From Streptomyces pseudovenezuelae (GTDB lineage: Bacteria > Actinomycetota > Actinomycetes > Streptomycetales > Streptomycetaceae), in contig NZ_KQ948153.1 of NCBI RefSeq assembly GCF_001513955.1, positions 1 through 64,000 on the forward strand: a DNA stretch of 64,000 bases. The letters run 5' to 3'. The notes under the pieces are model-generated. The model saw only the letters and a list, made by a program, of their open reading frames with translations, did not search any database and was not told where the DNA came from. Each line of letters opens with the position of its first letter. Positions within the stretch are counted from its first letter, which is position 1. Position numbers and translations under genes: made by a program. Below, in pieces: positions 1-8,434 of this stretch.

Positions 1-29
1 CCCGCAAGCCCTCACAAGGAGCACCCACC

Positions 30-1010
30 ATGACCGACCTGGCCATCGCGGCGAACGGACTGCGCAAGGCCTACGGGGACAAGACCGTCCTCGACGGCAT
101 CGACATCCAGGTGCCGGCCGGCACGATCTTCGCCCTCCTCGGGCCGAACGGCGCCGGCAAGACGACCGCCGTGAAGATCCTCTCCACTCTGGTCTCCGCC
201 GACGCGGGCACCGGTGCCGTCCACATCGGCGGCCACGACCTGGCCGCCGACCCGCAGGGCGTGCGGGCCTCGATCGGGGTCACCGGGCAGTTCTCCGCCG
301 TGGACGGGCTGATCACCGGTGAGGAGAACATGCTGCTCATGGCGGACCTGCACCACCTGTCCAAGGGCGAGGGGCGGCGGGTCGCCGCCGAACTGCTGGA
401 GCGCTTCGACCTCACCGAGGCGGCCAAGAGGCCCGCCTCGACCTACTCCGGCGGCATGAAGCGCCGCCTCGACATCGCCATGACCCTGGTCGGCGACCCG
501 CGGATCATCTTCCTCGACGAACCGACCACCGGCCTCGACCCCCGTTCCCGGCGCACCATGTGGCAGATCATCAGGGAACTGGTAGCCGGCGGTGTCACGG
601 TCTTCCTCACCACGCAGTACCTGGAGGAGGCCGACGAACTCGCCGACCGCATAGCCGTCCTGCACAACGGCACGATCGCCGCCGAGGGCAGTGCCGAGGA
701 ACTCAAGCGCCTGGTCCCCGGCGGACACGTCAGGCTCCGCTTCACCGACCCGGACGCCTACCGCGGCGCCGCCCGCGACCTGCGCGAGGTCACCCGGGAC
801 GACGAGTCGCTCACCCTGCAACTCCCCAACGGCGGCAGCCAGTCCGAGCTGCGCGCCCTGCTCGACCGGCTCGACGCGGCCGGAATCGAGGCCGACGAGC
901 TGACCGTGCACACCCCCGATCTCGACGACGTGTTCTTCGCCCTGACCGGCGGCGCCGACGTCACCGACCAGACCGACCTCACCGACCAGACCAAGGAGAC
1001 CGTCCGATGA
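30..1010 (+). CDS. ABC transporter ATP-binding protein, DrrA type
   Basis: A 326-residue cytoplasmic ATPase that would power export of a hydrophobic compound with the permease encoded next. Walker A GPNGAGKTT is at residues 38-46, the signature YSGGM at 139-143 and the Walker B LDEP at 162-165, followed by the switch His region. The C-terminal 100 residues match the extra domain of daunorubicin-resistance-type (DrrA) ATPases. An AAGGAG ribosome site precedes the ATG by 9 bases. The stop overlaps the start of the permease by 4 bases (ATGA), so the two are translationally coupled. The C-terminus carries a short acidic TDQTDLTDQT repeat. The exported substrate cannot be read from the sequence; any regulator would lie left of the window. 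Confidence 0.93.
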   Translation: MTDLAIAANGLRKAYGDKTVLDGIDIQVPAGTIFALLGPNGAGKTTAVKILSTLVSADAGTGAVHIGGHDLAADPQGVRASIGVTGQFSAVDGLITGEENMLLMADLHHLSKGEGRRVAAELLERFDLTEAAKRPASTYSGGMKRRLDIAMTLVGDPRIIFLDEPTTGLDPRSRRTMWQIIRELVAGGVTVFLTTQYLEEADELADRIAVLHNGTIAAEGSAEELKRLVPGGHVRLRFTDPDAYRGAARDLREVTRDDESLTLQLPNGGSQSELRALLDRLDAAGIEADELTVHTPDLDDVFFALTGGADVTDQTDLTDQTKETVR

Positions 1011-1792
1011 GCACCCTCTCCCTCGCCGTGCGCGACTCGTCCACGATGCTGCGCCGCAACCTCCTGCACGCCCGGCGCTACCCCTCGCTCACCCTGAACC
1101 TGCTGCTCACACCGATCATGCTGTTGCTGCTCTTCGTCTACATCTTCGGCGACACCATGAGCGCGGGCATCGGCGGCGGCGACCGCTCCGACTACATCGC
1201 GTACCTGGTCCCCGGCCTGCTGCTGATGACGATCGGCTCCACCACGATCGGCACCGCGGTCTCCGTCTCCAACGACATGACCGAGGGCATCATCGCCCGC
1301 TTCCGGACCATGGCGATCCACCGCGGCTCGGTGCTCGTCGGACACGTCGTCGGCAGTGTGCTGCAGTCGGTCGTCAGCGTGGTCCTGGTCGGCGCGGTCG
1401 GCGTGGCCATCGGCTTCCGCTCCACCGACGCCACCGCCCTGGAGTGGCTCGCGGCCTTCGGACTGCTCGTGCTCTTCGCCACGGCGCTCACCTGGATCGC
1501 CGTCGGCATGGGCCTGATCAGCCCCAACGCCGAGGCCGCGAGCAACAACGCCATGCCGCTGATCTTCCTGCCGCTCATCTCCAGCACCTTCGTGCCGGTC
1601 GACGCGATGCCGGGCTGGTTCCAGCCGATCGCGGAGTACCAGCCCTTCACCCCGGCCATCGAGACCCTGCGCGGCCTGCTCCTCGGCACCGGGATCGGCA
1701 ACAACGGCTGGATCGCGGTCGCCTGGTGCCTCGGCCTCGCGGTACTCGGCTACCGCTGGTCGACCGCGAAGTTCAACACCGACCCGAAGTGA
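1007..1792 (+). CDS. ABC-2 type permease, DrrB family
   Basis: A 261-residue inner-membrane permease, partner of the ATPase before it. It begins at the ATG of the ATGA overlap. A short basic N-terminus (residues 1-27) is followed by about six hydrophobic segments, including one near residues 28-50 and a cluster from 105 to 190, as in ABC2_membrane proteins. The conserved loop before the last helices (PLIFLPLISSTFVPVDAMPG) is typical of DrrB-like exporters. Function as a two-component drug or lipid exporter is inferred from the family. A strong hairpin follows the stop and ends the operon. Confidence 0.92.
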   Translation: MSTLSLAVRDSSTMLRRNLLHARRYPSLTLNLLLTPIMLLLLFVYIFGDTMSAGIGGGDRSDYIAYLVPGLLLMTIGSTTIGTAVSVSNDMTEGIIARFRTMAIHRGSVLVGHVVGSVLQSVVSVVLVGAVGVAIGFRSTDATALEWLAAFGLLVLFATALTWIAVGMGLISPNAEAASNNAMPLIFLPLISSTFVPVDAMPGWFQPIAEYQPFTPAIETLRGLLLGTGIGNNGWIAVAWCLGLAVLGYRWSTAKFNTDPK

Positions 1793-1804
1793 CCGTCAGG
1801 GCAG

Positions 1805-1832
1805 TGGGGCGCGGGTCAACTCCCGCGCCCCA
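1805..1832. terminator. bidirectional hairpin terminator
   Basis: Perfect 11-bp stem (TGGGGCGCGGG at 1805-1815, its complement at 1822-1832) with a 6-base loop, between the ABC operon stop at 1792 and the convergent hydrolase stop at 1858. It can serve both strands. There is no T tract, which is usual in Streptomyces. Confidence 0.8.
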
Positions 1833-1857
1833 TCGGCACATTGATCGGCGGACCCTG

Positions 1858-2535
1858 TCAGCCGGCCCGGTAGGGCTCGCCGAGATCCCATGCCTGGTGC
1901 ATCGCCGCCGCGAAGGCCGCCGCGAGCTTGTGCTCGCCGCTCGCGTTCGGATGGGTGCCGTCGTAGGTGTCGAGGCCGATGTCGTACGACGCCGGGGGCG
2001 ACGCCGGCAGCAGGGGGGAGCGGGGCTCGTCCAGGTCGGCGATCACCTTGGCCAGCAACTCGTTGAAGCGGGTGACCTGTGTCGCGAAGGGCGCGTCCGA
2101 CTCCGCCCGGACGTTGGGGATCACCGGGAGGACGGCCATACGGATGCGAGGGTTCGCCCGGCGGGCCTCGGCGACGAAGGCGCGGACGTTCTCCGCGGTC
2201 TGTTCCGCGTTCGTGTAGAAGCCCAGGTCGATCAGGCCCAGCGAGACCAGGAGCACATCCGCCCGGTGTGCGCGCACGGCCTCACCGATCAGCGGGGCCA
2301 TGTGCAGCCAGCCCTCGCCCCAGCCGGCCAGGTGGGCCCTCGGGAAGTCGGGATCGGCGTACGCGTACGACGTCGGGGCGTCCGCCGCCTTGTCGTACAG
2401 CGTCTCGCGCGGGCCCACGAGGGCGAAGGGGCCGGCGTAGGTGTCGCGCAGGTGCTGCCACATCCGGTACCGCCAGGTGTGCTCGCCGGCGCTTCCGATC
2501 GTCATCGAGTCACCGACCGGCATGAATCTGAGCAT
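1858..2535 (-). CDS. SGNH/GDSL-type hydrolase
   Basis: A lipase/esterase-like hydrolase of about 225 residues. Block I is GDSMTIG close to the N-terminus (catalytic Ser in GDS), and block V is DGTHPNASGEH near the C-terminus, supplying the Asp and His of the triad. No signal peptide is evident, so it is probably cytoplasmic. The start is uncertain: an in-frame ATG at 2571 would add 12 residues, but family members start immediately before the GDS block, as the ATG at 2535 does. Neither start has a good ribosome site. It is transcribed divergently from the secreted protein at 2706. The substrate is unknown; acyl or sugar-ester hydrolysis are the usual family roles. Confidence 0.85.
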   Translation of the reverse strand: MLRFMPVGDSMTIGSAGEHTWRYRMWQHLRDTYAGPFALVGPRETLYDKAADAPTSYAYADPDFPRAHLAGWGEGWLHMAPLIGEAVRAHRADVLLVSLGLIDLGFYTNAEQTAENVRAFVAEARRANPRIRMAVLPVIPNVRAESDAPFATQVTRFNELLAKVIADLDEPRSPLLPASPPASYDIGLDTYDGTHPNASGEHKLAAAFAAAMHQAWDLGEPYRAG

Positions 2536-2705
2536 CCGCTCATGATGGATCACCAACGCCCCGGATGACATGTGAGCCCGGCCACGCCGACCACTGTCCG
2601 GCGGCCCGGGCAGGCTTGCGCCTGCGTCCGCCGTCCAGGGCGCGCCTGCGCCACCCCCTCCCGGCCACCCCCGTCAAACGTCCGGCGGGATGGCAGGCTT
2701 GGGGT

Positions 2706-3698
2706 ATGCGTCGACCCTTTGCCCTGCTCGCCGGGATCCTGCTCGTGGGTGCCTTCGCGCTGCCCGCCGCCGTGCCCGCCTCCGCTGCCGACGGGGACGG
2801 CAAGGGGGACCAGGGCTTCACCATCAGCGATCCCCGGATCACGGAGTCCAGCGGACTCGCCGCCTCGCGGCAGCACCCGGGGATCTACTGGACCCACAAC
2901 GACCAGGACACCGGCGCGTACCTGTACGCCGTCGACAGCGCCACCGGCAAGACCGTCGCCAGGATCACCATGACCGGCGTGGGCACGCCCCGGGACGTCG
3001 AGGCCATCGCGATCGGGCCCGACAACCAGATCTGGGTCGGCGACATCGGCGACAACGACGGGGTCACCTGGCCCTATGTGTGGATCTACAAGCTGCCCGA
3101 GCCGAAGGTCCTCAAGGACCAGTCCGTCAAGGCCGCCCAGTACGTCGTGAAGTACACCGACGGCTCGCGCGACGCCGAGTCGATGGTCGTCCACCCCCGC
3201 ACCGGTCGCGTCTACATCATCGACAAGCAGGAGGACGGCGGCCATCTCTACGAGGGGCCCACCACCCTGTCCTCCTCCGGGACGAACGTCTTCAAGCCCG
3301 TCAAGGCCGTCGACCTGTGGGCCACCGACGCCGCCTTCTCTCCGGACGGCCGGCAGCTCGTCGTACGCGGGTACTTCGGCGGTATCTGGTACGACTGGAA
3401 CGGCGGCGACATCAAGCGGAAGGGGCGGATCAGCGTGCCCCTCGGGCAGGGGGAGTCCGTCTCCTACTCCCCGGATGGGACCAAGCTCCTGCTGGGCATG
3501 GAGGGCGCCGACAGCAAGGTGGAGGCCCAGGACGCGCCCGCCGGCGGCGGGTCCAAGTCGCCTTCCGGGAGCGGGAGTTCCTCGGCCTCCGAAGACGGCG
3601 GCAGCGGGACCTCCAGTGGCACCGTCAAGATCGGCGTCCTGGCCCTGGGAGCCGTCGCCGCCCTCTTCGGGCTCCGGCGGCTGTTCCGGCGCTCCTGA
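2706..3698 (+). CDS. secreted, membrane-anchored propeller-like protein of unknown function
   Basis: A 330-residue exported protein. It has a cleavable-looking signal peptide (MRRPFALLAGILLVGAFALP...ASA, residues 1-29), a central domain with regularly spaced beta-strand motifs suggestive of a propeller or esterase-like phytase fold (YWTHNDQDTGAYLY, VEAIAIGPDNQIWVGDIGDN, AESMVVHPRTGRVYII), a Ser/Gly-rich linker (GGGSKSPSGSGSSSASEDGGSG) and a C-terminal hydrophobic helix ending in Arg (LGLRRLFRRS). The layout is that of a surface protein tethered by its C-terminus. No catalytic residues can be assigned. It lies upstream of the cellulase gene but is separated from it by 160 bp with its own operator, so it is probably a separate transcript. 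Confidence 0.8.
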   Translation: MRRPFALLAGILLVGAFALPAAVPASAADGDGKGDQGFTISDPRITESSGLAASRQHPGIYWTHNDQDTGAYLYAVDSATGKTVARITMTGVGTPRDVEAIAIGPDNQIWVGDIGDNDGVTWPYVWIYKLPEPKVLKDQSVKAAQYVVKYTDGSRDAESMVVHPRTGRVYIIDKQEDGGHLYEGPTTLSSSGTNVFKPVKAVDLWATDAAFSPDGRQLVVRGYFGGIWYDWNGGDIKRKGRISVPLGQGESVSYSPDGTKLLLGMEGADSKVEAQDAPAGGGSKSPSGSGSSSASEDGGSGTSSGTVKIGVLALGAVAALFGLRRLFRRS

Positions 3699-3808
3699 GC
3701 CCCCGACGGGGGTTCCGGAAGCGGGGCCCGTGACCTCGGACACACAAGGTGACGTCCAACATCTTGACGTGTTCATGTGACCTGACTTCCATGGGAGGTG
3801 CAGGGTGG

Positions 3809-3822
3809 TGGGAGCGCTCCCA
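3809..3822. promoter_or_regulatory. CebR-type operator upstream of the cellulase gene
   Basis: TGGGAGCGCTCCCA is identical to the 14-bp palindrome recognised by CebR, the LacI-family cello-oligosaccharide repressor of Streptomyces. The symmetry extends to 18 bp (GGTGGGAGCGCTCCCACC, 3807-3824). It lies 36 bases before the cellulase start and downstream of a possible TTGACG -35 box at 3764-3769, a position suited to repression relieved by cellobiose. Confidence 0.9.
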
Positions 3823-3858
3823 CCTCGTTCCGGGCCCGCGCCTCCCGAGAGGAAGCAC

Positions 3859-5373
3859 ATGTTCCGCAGCTTGCGAAGAGCGCTGTGCGCGGTGGCGGCG
3901 GCTCTCCTGGTGCCGCTGGGGACCGCTGGTCTTCAGACGGCCGACGCCGCCGAAGCGGCCGGTGCCGGCTACTGGCACACCAGCGGCCGCCAGATCCTGG
4001 ACGCCTCCGGGCAGCCGGTCCGGATCGCCGGGATCAACTGGTTCGGCTTCGAGACCAGCAACCAGGTCGTGCACGGCCTCTGGTCCCGCGACTACAAGTC
4101 CATGATCGACCAGATGAAGTCGCTGGGCTACAACACCCTCCGCATCCCCTACAGCGACGACATCTTCAAGTCGGGGGCCGTCCCCAACAGCATCGACTTC
4201 TCCAGCGGCAAGAACGCCGACCTCCAGGGGCGCGACTCCCTCGGCGTCCTGGACAGACTCGTGTCGTACGCCGGTCAGGACGGCCTCAAGGTCATCCTCG
4301 ACCGGCACCGCCCGGACTCCGGCGGCCAGTCGGCGCTCTGGTACACCGCCGCGGTCCCGGAGTCGACGTGGATCGCCAACCTCAAGGCGCTGGCGACGCG
4401 TTACAAGGGCCAGGACACCGTCGTAGGCATCGATCTGCACAACGAACCGCACGATCCCGCCTGTTGGGGCTGCGGGGACACCGCCACGGACTGGCGGCTG
4501 GCGGCCCAGCGGGCCGGGAACGCGGTGCTGTCGGTCAACCCCGACCTGCTGATCTTCGTCGAGGGCGTGCAGACCGTCAACGGCGTCTCCGGCTGGTGGG
4601 GCGGCAACCTGATGGGGGTCGCCCAGTACCCGGTGCAGCTGAACGTCGCGAACCGGGTCGTGTACTCCGCCCACGACTACGCCACCAGCGTGGCCCAGCA
4701 GAGCTGGTTCAGCGACCCGTCCTTCCCCGCCAACATGCCGGGGATCTGGGACAAGTACTGGGGTTACATCTTCAAGCAGAACATCGCCCCGGTGTGGGTG
4801 GGCGAGTTCGGCACCACCCTCCAGTCGACCGTGGACCAGAAGTGGCTGGCGGCGCTGGTGAGTTATCTGCGGCCGACGTCGACGTACGGCGCCGACTCCT
4901 TCCACTGGACCTTCTGGTCCTGGAACCCCAACTCCGGTGACACCGGCGGGATCCTGAAGGACGACTGGCAGACCGTGGACACCGTCAAGGACGGGTATCT
5001 GGCGAGCGTGAAGGCGCCGGGCTTCCCTTCGAGCGGCGATCCCGGGGACCCGGGTGACCCCGGCGGCTCCACGGCGGCCTGCACCGCCGCCTACACCGTC
5101 AGCAGCGACTGGGGCGGCGGCTTCAACGCCGAGGTGAAGGTGACCAATTCGGGATCGACGGCCCTGTCCTCCTGGAAGGTGACCTGGACCTGGCCGGGCT
5201 CGCAGAAGGTCACCTCCATGTGGAACGCCTCGTACACCCAGACCGGCTCGACCGTGACCGCGACGAACGCCTCGCACAACGGGGCGATCGCGGTGGGTGG
5301 TTCGGCGAGCTTCGGGTTCGGTGGCGCGCCCGGGGGCGGGGGTGTGCCGAGTGTGACGTGCGCGGCGGCGTGA
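3859..5373 (+). CDS. secreted GH5 endoglucanase with C-terminal CBM2
   Basis: A 504-residue secreted cellulase. Residues 1-33 form a signal peptide. Residues 35-390 are a glycoside hydrolase family 5 domain with the acid/base in NEP (Glu196) and the nucleophile in VWVGEFGTT (Glu316), plus the conserved RIPY and HNEPH segments. A Gly-Asp-Pro repeat linker (GDPGDPGDPGG) at about 393-403 leads to a family 2 cellulose-binding module (about 407-504) with Cys at both ends and exposed Trp residues in TWTWPGSQK and MWNAS. The end of the module (FGFGGAPGGGGVPSVTC) is more Gly-rich than usual. The CebR operator upstream implies induction by cello-oligosaccharides. A GAGAGGAAG ribosome site precedes the ATG. 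Confidence 0.95.
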   Translation: MFRSLRRALCAVAAALLVPLGTAGLQTADAAEAAGAGYWHTSGRQILDASGQPVRIAGINWFGFETSNQVVHGLWSRDYKSMIDQMKSLGYNTLRIPYSDDIFKSGAVPNSIDFSSGKNADLQGRDSLGVLDRLVSYAGQDGLKVILDRHRPDSGGQSALWYTAAVPESTWIANLKALATRYKGQDTVVGIDLHNEPHDPACWGCGDTATDWRLAAQRAGNAVLSVNPDLLIFVEGVQTVNGVSGWWGGNLMGVAQYPVQLNVANRVVYSAHDYATSVAQQSWFSDPSFPANMPGIWDKYWGYIFKQNIAPVWVGEFGTTLQSTVDQKWLAALVSYLRPTSTYGADSFHWTFWSWNPNSGDTGGILKDDWQTVDTVKDGYLASVKAPGFPSSGDPGDPGDPGGSTAACTAAYTVSSDWGGGFNAEVKVTNSGSTALSSWKVTWTWPGSQKVTSMWNASYTQTGSTVTATNASHNGAIAVGGSASFGFGGAPGGGGVPSVTCAAA

Positions 5374-5385
5374 GGCACGGGTGAC

Positions 5386-5417
5386 GGGAGGCGCTCGGCG
5401 GGTGTCGAGTGCCTCCC
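5386..5417 (+). terminator. hairpin terminator after the cellulase gene
   Basis: GGGAGGCGCTCG at 5386-5397 pairs with CGAGTGCCTCCC at 5406-5417 (one mismatch), with an 8-base loop, starting 13 bases after the cellulase stop. Confidence 0.75.
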
Positions 5418-5479
5418 GATCAAAGGAGTTTCAAATCTTTCGTTGAGCTGATTCTCATCTTTGCTTTTCTTCGGCAGGA

Positions 5480-5511
5480 TTCGGTCCGGATCGTGAACTT
5501 TTCGGTCCGGA
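5480..5511 (+). promoter_or_regulatory. paired TTCGGTCCGGA direct repeats in an AT-rich leader
   Basis: TTCGGTCCGGA occurs at 5480-5490 and again at 5501-5511, exactly 21 bp apart (two helical turns), and each copy contains the palindrome TCCGGA. The surrounding 5420-5515 is clearly more AT-rich than its surroundings. The position, 30-60 bp before the aminopeptidase start, suits an activator or repressor site. No known operator was recognised. Confidence 0.4.
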
Positions 5512-5540
5512 CCCAACCCCCCATCGTTTGAGAGAACTTG

Positions 5541-7154
5541 ATGAGAAGAAGCGCAGTCGCGCTGTGCGGCACGACCGTCGTCCTGGCCGGGGCGCTCACG
5601 GCCGTCCCCGCCGAGGCCGGCACGTCGTCCGCCACGGTCACCGCCCAGTCGGTGGCGAAGGTCAGCTGGAAGAAGTGCGGCACCGACGACACTCCGACCC
5701 TCCAGTGCGGGTCGGTCAAGGTACCGCTCGACTACGCCAAGCCGCAGGGGCGGAAGATAACCCTGGCCCTGTCCCGGGTCCCGCACACCGCGAAGAAGTA
5801 CCAGGGCCCGCTGCTGGTCAACCCCGGCGGCCCCGGCGGCAGCGGACTCGGCCTCGCCGGGTTCGTCGCCTCCAACCTGCCCAAGGCGGTCGCGGCCCAG
5901 TACGACGTCATCGGCTTCGACCCGCGCGGGGTGGGCAAGAGCTCGCCCGCCCTCGACTGCAAGCCGGGCCACTTCAACCCGGTCCGCCCCGCGAGCGTCC
6001 CGAGCACGCCCGCGATCGAGAAGGCCAACCTGGAGCGCGCCAAGTCCTTCGCCGCCGCCTGCGGCCGCAAGTACGCGGACGTGCTCCCGTACATCAACAC
6101 GATCAACGCCGTGAAGGACATGGACTCGATCCGCAAGTCCCTCGGCGCCAAGAAGATCAACTACTTCGGCTACTCGTACGGCACCTACCTGGGCCAGGTC
6201 TACGCGAAGCTCTTCCCGGGCCACGTGCGCCGCCTGGTGCTGGACTCGATCGTCGACCCCGACGGGGTCTGGTACGACGCCAACATCTCGCAGGACTACG
6301 CCTTCGACGCCCGCCAGAAGGCGCTCATGGCGTGGATCGCCAAGTACGACTCGACGTACAAGCTCGGCACGAACCCGGCCAGGATCGAGGCCAAGTGGTA
6401 CGCCATGCAGGCCCAGCTGGCGAAGACGCCGGCCGGCGGCAAGGTGGGCGCCGCCGAGCTGGAGGACACCTTCATCCCGGGCGGCTACTACAACGGCTAC
6501 TGGCCCACCCTGGCCAAGGCGTTCGCCGCGTACGTGAACGACAAGAACACCGCCCCGCTGGTCGAGGCCTATGACAACCTCGCCGCGATCGACGCCTCCG
6601 GCGACAACGGCTACAGCGTCTACACGGCCGTGCAGTGCCGTGACGCCTCCTGGCCGCGCGACTGGAAGCAGTGGCAGAAGGACAACTGGGCCGTGTACAA
6701 GAAGGCCCCGTTCATGGCGTGGAGCAACGCCTGGTACAACGCGCCGTGCGCGTTCTGGCCCACGAAGACACTGAAGCCGGTGAACGTCGCCAACTCCAAG
6801 CTCCCGCCGGTGCTGCTGTTCCAGGCGACGAACGACGCGGCCACCCCGTACCAGGGCGGCGTCACCGTCCACCGTCTGCTCAAGCACTCCAGCCTGGTCG
6901 TCGAGCAGGGCGGCGGCAACCACGGCATCTCGCTGAGCGGCAACGCCTGCCTCGACAAGTACCTGGCCAAGTACCTGACCGACGGCACGGTGCCGCGCGG
7001 CCACGGCACCGCCGACGCGGTCTGCCAGAAGCTGCCCGACCCGAAGCCGCAGGCGGCCACGTCGGCCCACGCGGCCCTGAGCGGCACGTCCGCCCCGGCG
7101 GCCACGCTGTCCGGCGGTGCCGGTCTGCACGGGCTGATCGGCATCCGCGGCTGA
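5541..7154 (+). CDS. secreted alpha/beta hydrolase, tripeptidyl aminopeptidase-like
   Basis: A 537-residue exported serine peptidase-type hydrolase related to Streptomyces Tap/SlpD/SlpE. A signal peptide spans residues 1-26. The oxyanion-hole motif NPGGPGGSG is at about 94-102 and the nucleophile elbow GYSYG contains Ser212. The C-terminal TAP-like domain supplies the Asp (QATNDAATP) and His (GGNHGIS). The family removes N-terminal tripeptides from extracellular proteins. The start chosen is the ATG at 5541; a TTG immediately upstream is in frame but unlikely. It follows an AT-rich leader with paired direct repeats. The transcript ends at a strong convergent terminator shared with serC. Confidence 0.92.
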   Translation: MRRSAVALCGTTVVLAGALTAVPAEAGTSSATVTAQSVAKVSWKKCGTDDTPTLQCGSVKVPLDYAKPQGRKITLALSRVPHTAKKYQGPLLVNPGGPGGSGLGLAGFVASNLPKAVAAQYDVIGFDPRGVGKSSPALDCKPGHFNPVRPASVPSTPAIEKANLERAKSFAAACGRKYADVLPYINTINAVKDMDSIRKSLGAKKINYFGYSYGTYLGQVYAKLFPGHVRRLVLDSIVDPDGVWYDANISQDYAFDARQKALMAWIAKYDSTYKLGTNPARIEAKWYAMQAQLAKTPAGGKVGAAELEDTFIPGGYYNGYWPTLAKAFAAYVNDKNTAPLVEAYDNLAAIDASGDNGYSVYTAVQCRDASWPRDWKQWQKDNWAVYKKAPFMAWSNAWYNAPCAFWPTKTLKPVNVANSKLPPVLLFQATNDAATPYQGGVTVHRLLKHSSLVVEQGGGNHGISLSGNACLDKYLAKYLTDGTVPRGHGTADAVCQKLPDPKPQAATSAHAALSGTSAPAATLSGGAGLHGLIGIRG

Positions 7155-7174
7155 GTCCGGACAGTCACACAGAA

Positions 7175-7206
7175 GAGGGGCGCCCGGTGAACACCGGGCG
7201 CCCCTC
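7175..7206. terminator. bidirectional terminator between the aminopeptidase gene and serC
   Basis: Perfect 15-bp inverted repeat (GAGGGGCGCCCGGTG at 7175-7189, complement at 7192-7206) separated by two bases, centred between stops at 7154 (+) and 7225 (-). The last pairs probably open to form the loop. Confidence 0.88.
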
Positions 7207-7224
7207 ACTGTCGTACCGGGATGA

Positions 7225-8343
7225 TCAGAGCTTCTCGATCACGTAATCGACGCACTTGGTGAGCGCCTCGACGTCCGCCGGGTCGATCGCCGGGAACATC
7301 GCCACGCGCAGCTGGTTGCGGCCGAGCTTGCGGTAGGGCTCGGTGTCCACGATGCCGTTGGCGCGCAGCACCTTGGCGACCGCGGCCGCGTCGATCTCGT
7401 CCGAGAAGTCGATCGTGCCGATGACCTGGGAGCGCTTGGCCGGGTCGGTGACGAACGGGGTCGCGTGCTTGGACTCCTCCGCCCAGCCGTACAGACGCGT
7501 CGAGGAGTCCTTCGTACGGGCCGTCGACCACGCCAGACCGCCCTGGCCGTTGATCCACTCCAGCTGCTGGTTCAGCAGGAAGAGGGTGGCGAGGGCCGGG
7601 GTGTTGTACGTCTGGTTCTTGCGGGAGTTGTCGATCGCCGTCGGCAGCGAGAAGAACTCCGGGACGTGGCGGCCGGACGCGTGGATCCGCTCGGCGCGCT
7701 CGATCGCGGCCGGGGAGAACACGCCGATCCACAGGCCGCCGTCGGAGGCGAAGGACTTCTGCGGGGCGAAGTAGTAGACGTCCGTCTCCGCGATGTCGAC
7801 CGGCAGTCCGCCGGCGCCGGAGGTGGCGTCCACCAGGACCAGCGCGCCCTCGTCCGCGCCGGCCACCCGCTTGACCGGGGCGGCGACACCGGTGGAGGTC
7901 TCGTTGTGGGTGAACGCGTACACGTCGACGCCGGCCTCGGCCCGCGGCTCCGGGTGGGTGCCCGGATCGCTGGAGATCACCGTGGGCTCGGCCAGCCAGG
8001 GGGCCAGCTTCGAGGCCTTGGCGAACTTCGAGCTGAACTCGCCGAACGTCAGGTGCTGCGACTTGTTCTCGATCAGGCCGTGCGTCGCGACGTCCCAGAA
8101 CGCGGTGGAGCCGCCGTTGCCGAGGACGACCTCGTAGCCCTCGGGGAGCGAGAACAGCTCACTGATGCCCTCGCGCACCTTGCCGACCAGGTTCTTGACC
8201 GGGGCCTGGCGGTGGGAGGTGCCGAGAAGAGAGGTACCGGTTGCGGCCAGCGCGTCCAGCGCTTCCGTCCGCACCTTGGAGGGGCCCGCGCCGAATCGAC
8301 CGTCGGCGGGCTTGATGTCAGCGGGAATCTGGATCTCAGCCAC
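7225..8343 (-). CDS. serC: phosphoserine transaminase
   Basis: SerC, a 372-residue cytoplasmic PLP enzyme, converts 3-phosphohydroxypyruvate and glutamate to phosphoserine and 2-oxoglutarate in serine synthesis. The PLP lysine is Lys196 in FAPQKSFASDG, and FGAGPSKVR opens the conserved core at residues 17-25. Length and start (GTG; VAEIQIPADIKPADGRF) fit actinobacterial SerC of about 370 residues. An open frame continues upstream to 8529 but lacks family similarity. There is no ribosome site: a TACGCT -10 box sits six bases before the GTG, so the mRNA is probably leaderless. It is divergent from the FAD/Fe-S oxidoreductase. Confidence 0.96.
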   Translation of the reverse strand: MAEIQIPADIKPADGRFGAGPSKVRTEALDALAATGTSLLGTSHRQAPVKNLVGKVREGISELFSLPEGYEVVLGNGGSTAFWDVATHGLIENKSQHLTFGEFSSKFAKASKLAPWLAEPTVISSDPGTHPEPRAEAGVDVYAFTHNETSTGVAAPVKRVAGADEGALVLVDATSGAGGLPVDIAETDVYYFAPQKSFASDGGLWIGVFSPAAIERAERIHASGRHVPEFFSLPTAIDNSRKNQTYNTPALATLFLLNQQLEWINGQGGLAWSTARTKDSSTRLYGWAEESKHATPFVTDPAKRSQVIGTIDFSDEIDAAAVAKVLRANGIVDTEPYRKLGRNQLRVAMFPAIDPADVEALTKCVDYVIEKL

Positions 8344-8349
8344 GAGGGG

Positions 8350-8378
8350 AGCGTAGCCGTTGCGGGAAACCTGGTCGA
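8350..8378 (-). promoter_or_regulatory. serC promoter, leaderless type
   Basis: Read on the minus strand: -35 TCGACC (8378-8373), a 17-bp spacer, -10 TACGCT (8355-8350). The GTG start at 8343 is seven bases past the -10 box, so transcription should start at or next to the first codon. Confidence 0.6.
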
Positions 8379-8434
8379 AACGCAGTCCGTCGGGTGAGAC
8401 GCGGCGGTGTTGACCGGGCTGGTTTGCTGGAGTC

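Noticed and set aside
2565..2705. Longer start for the secreted propeller-like protein
   Set aside because: The upstream in-frame codons lack a signal peptide; the signal peptide begins exactly at the ATG 2706.
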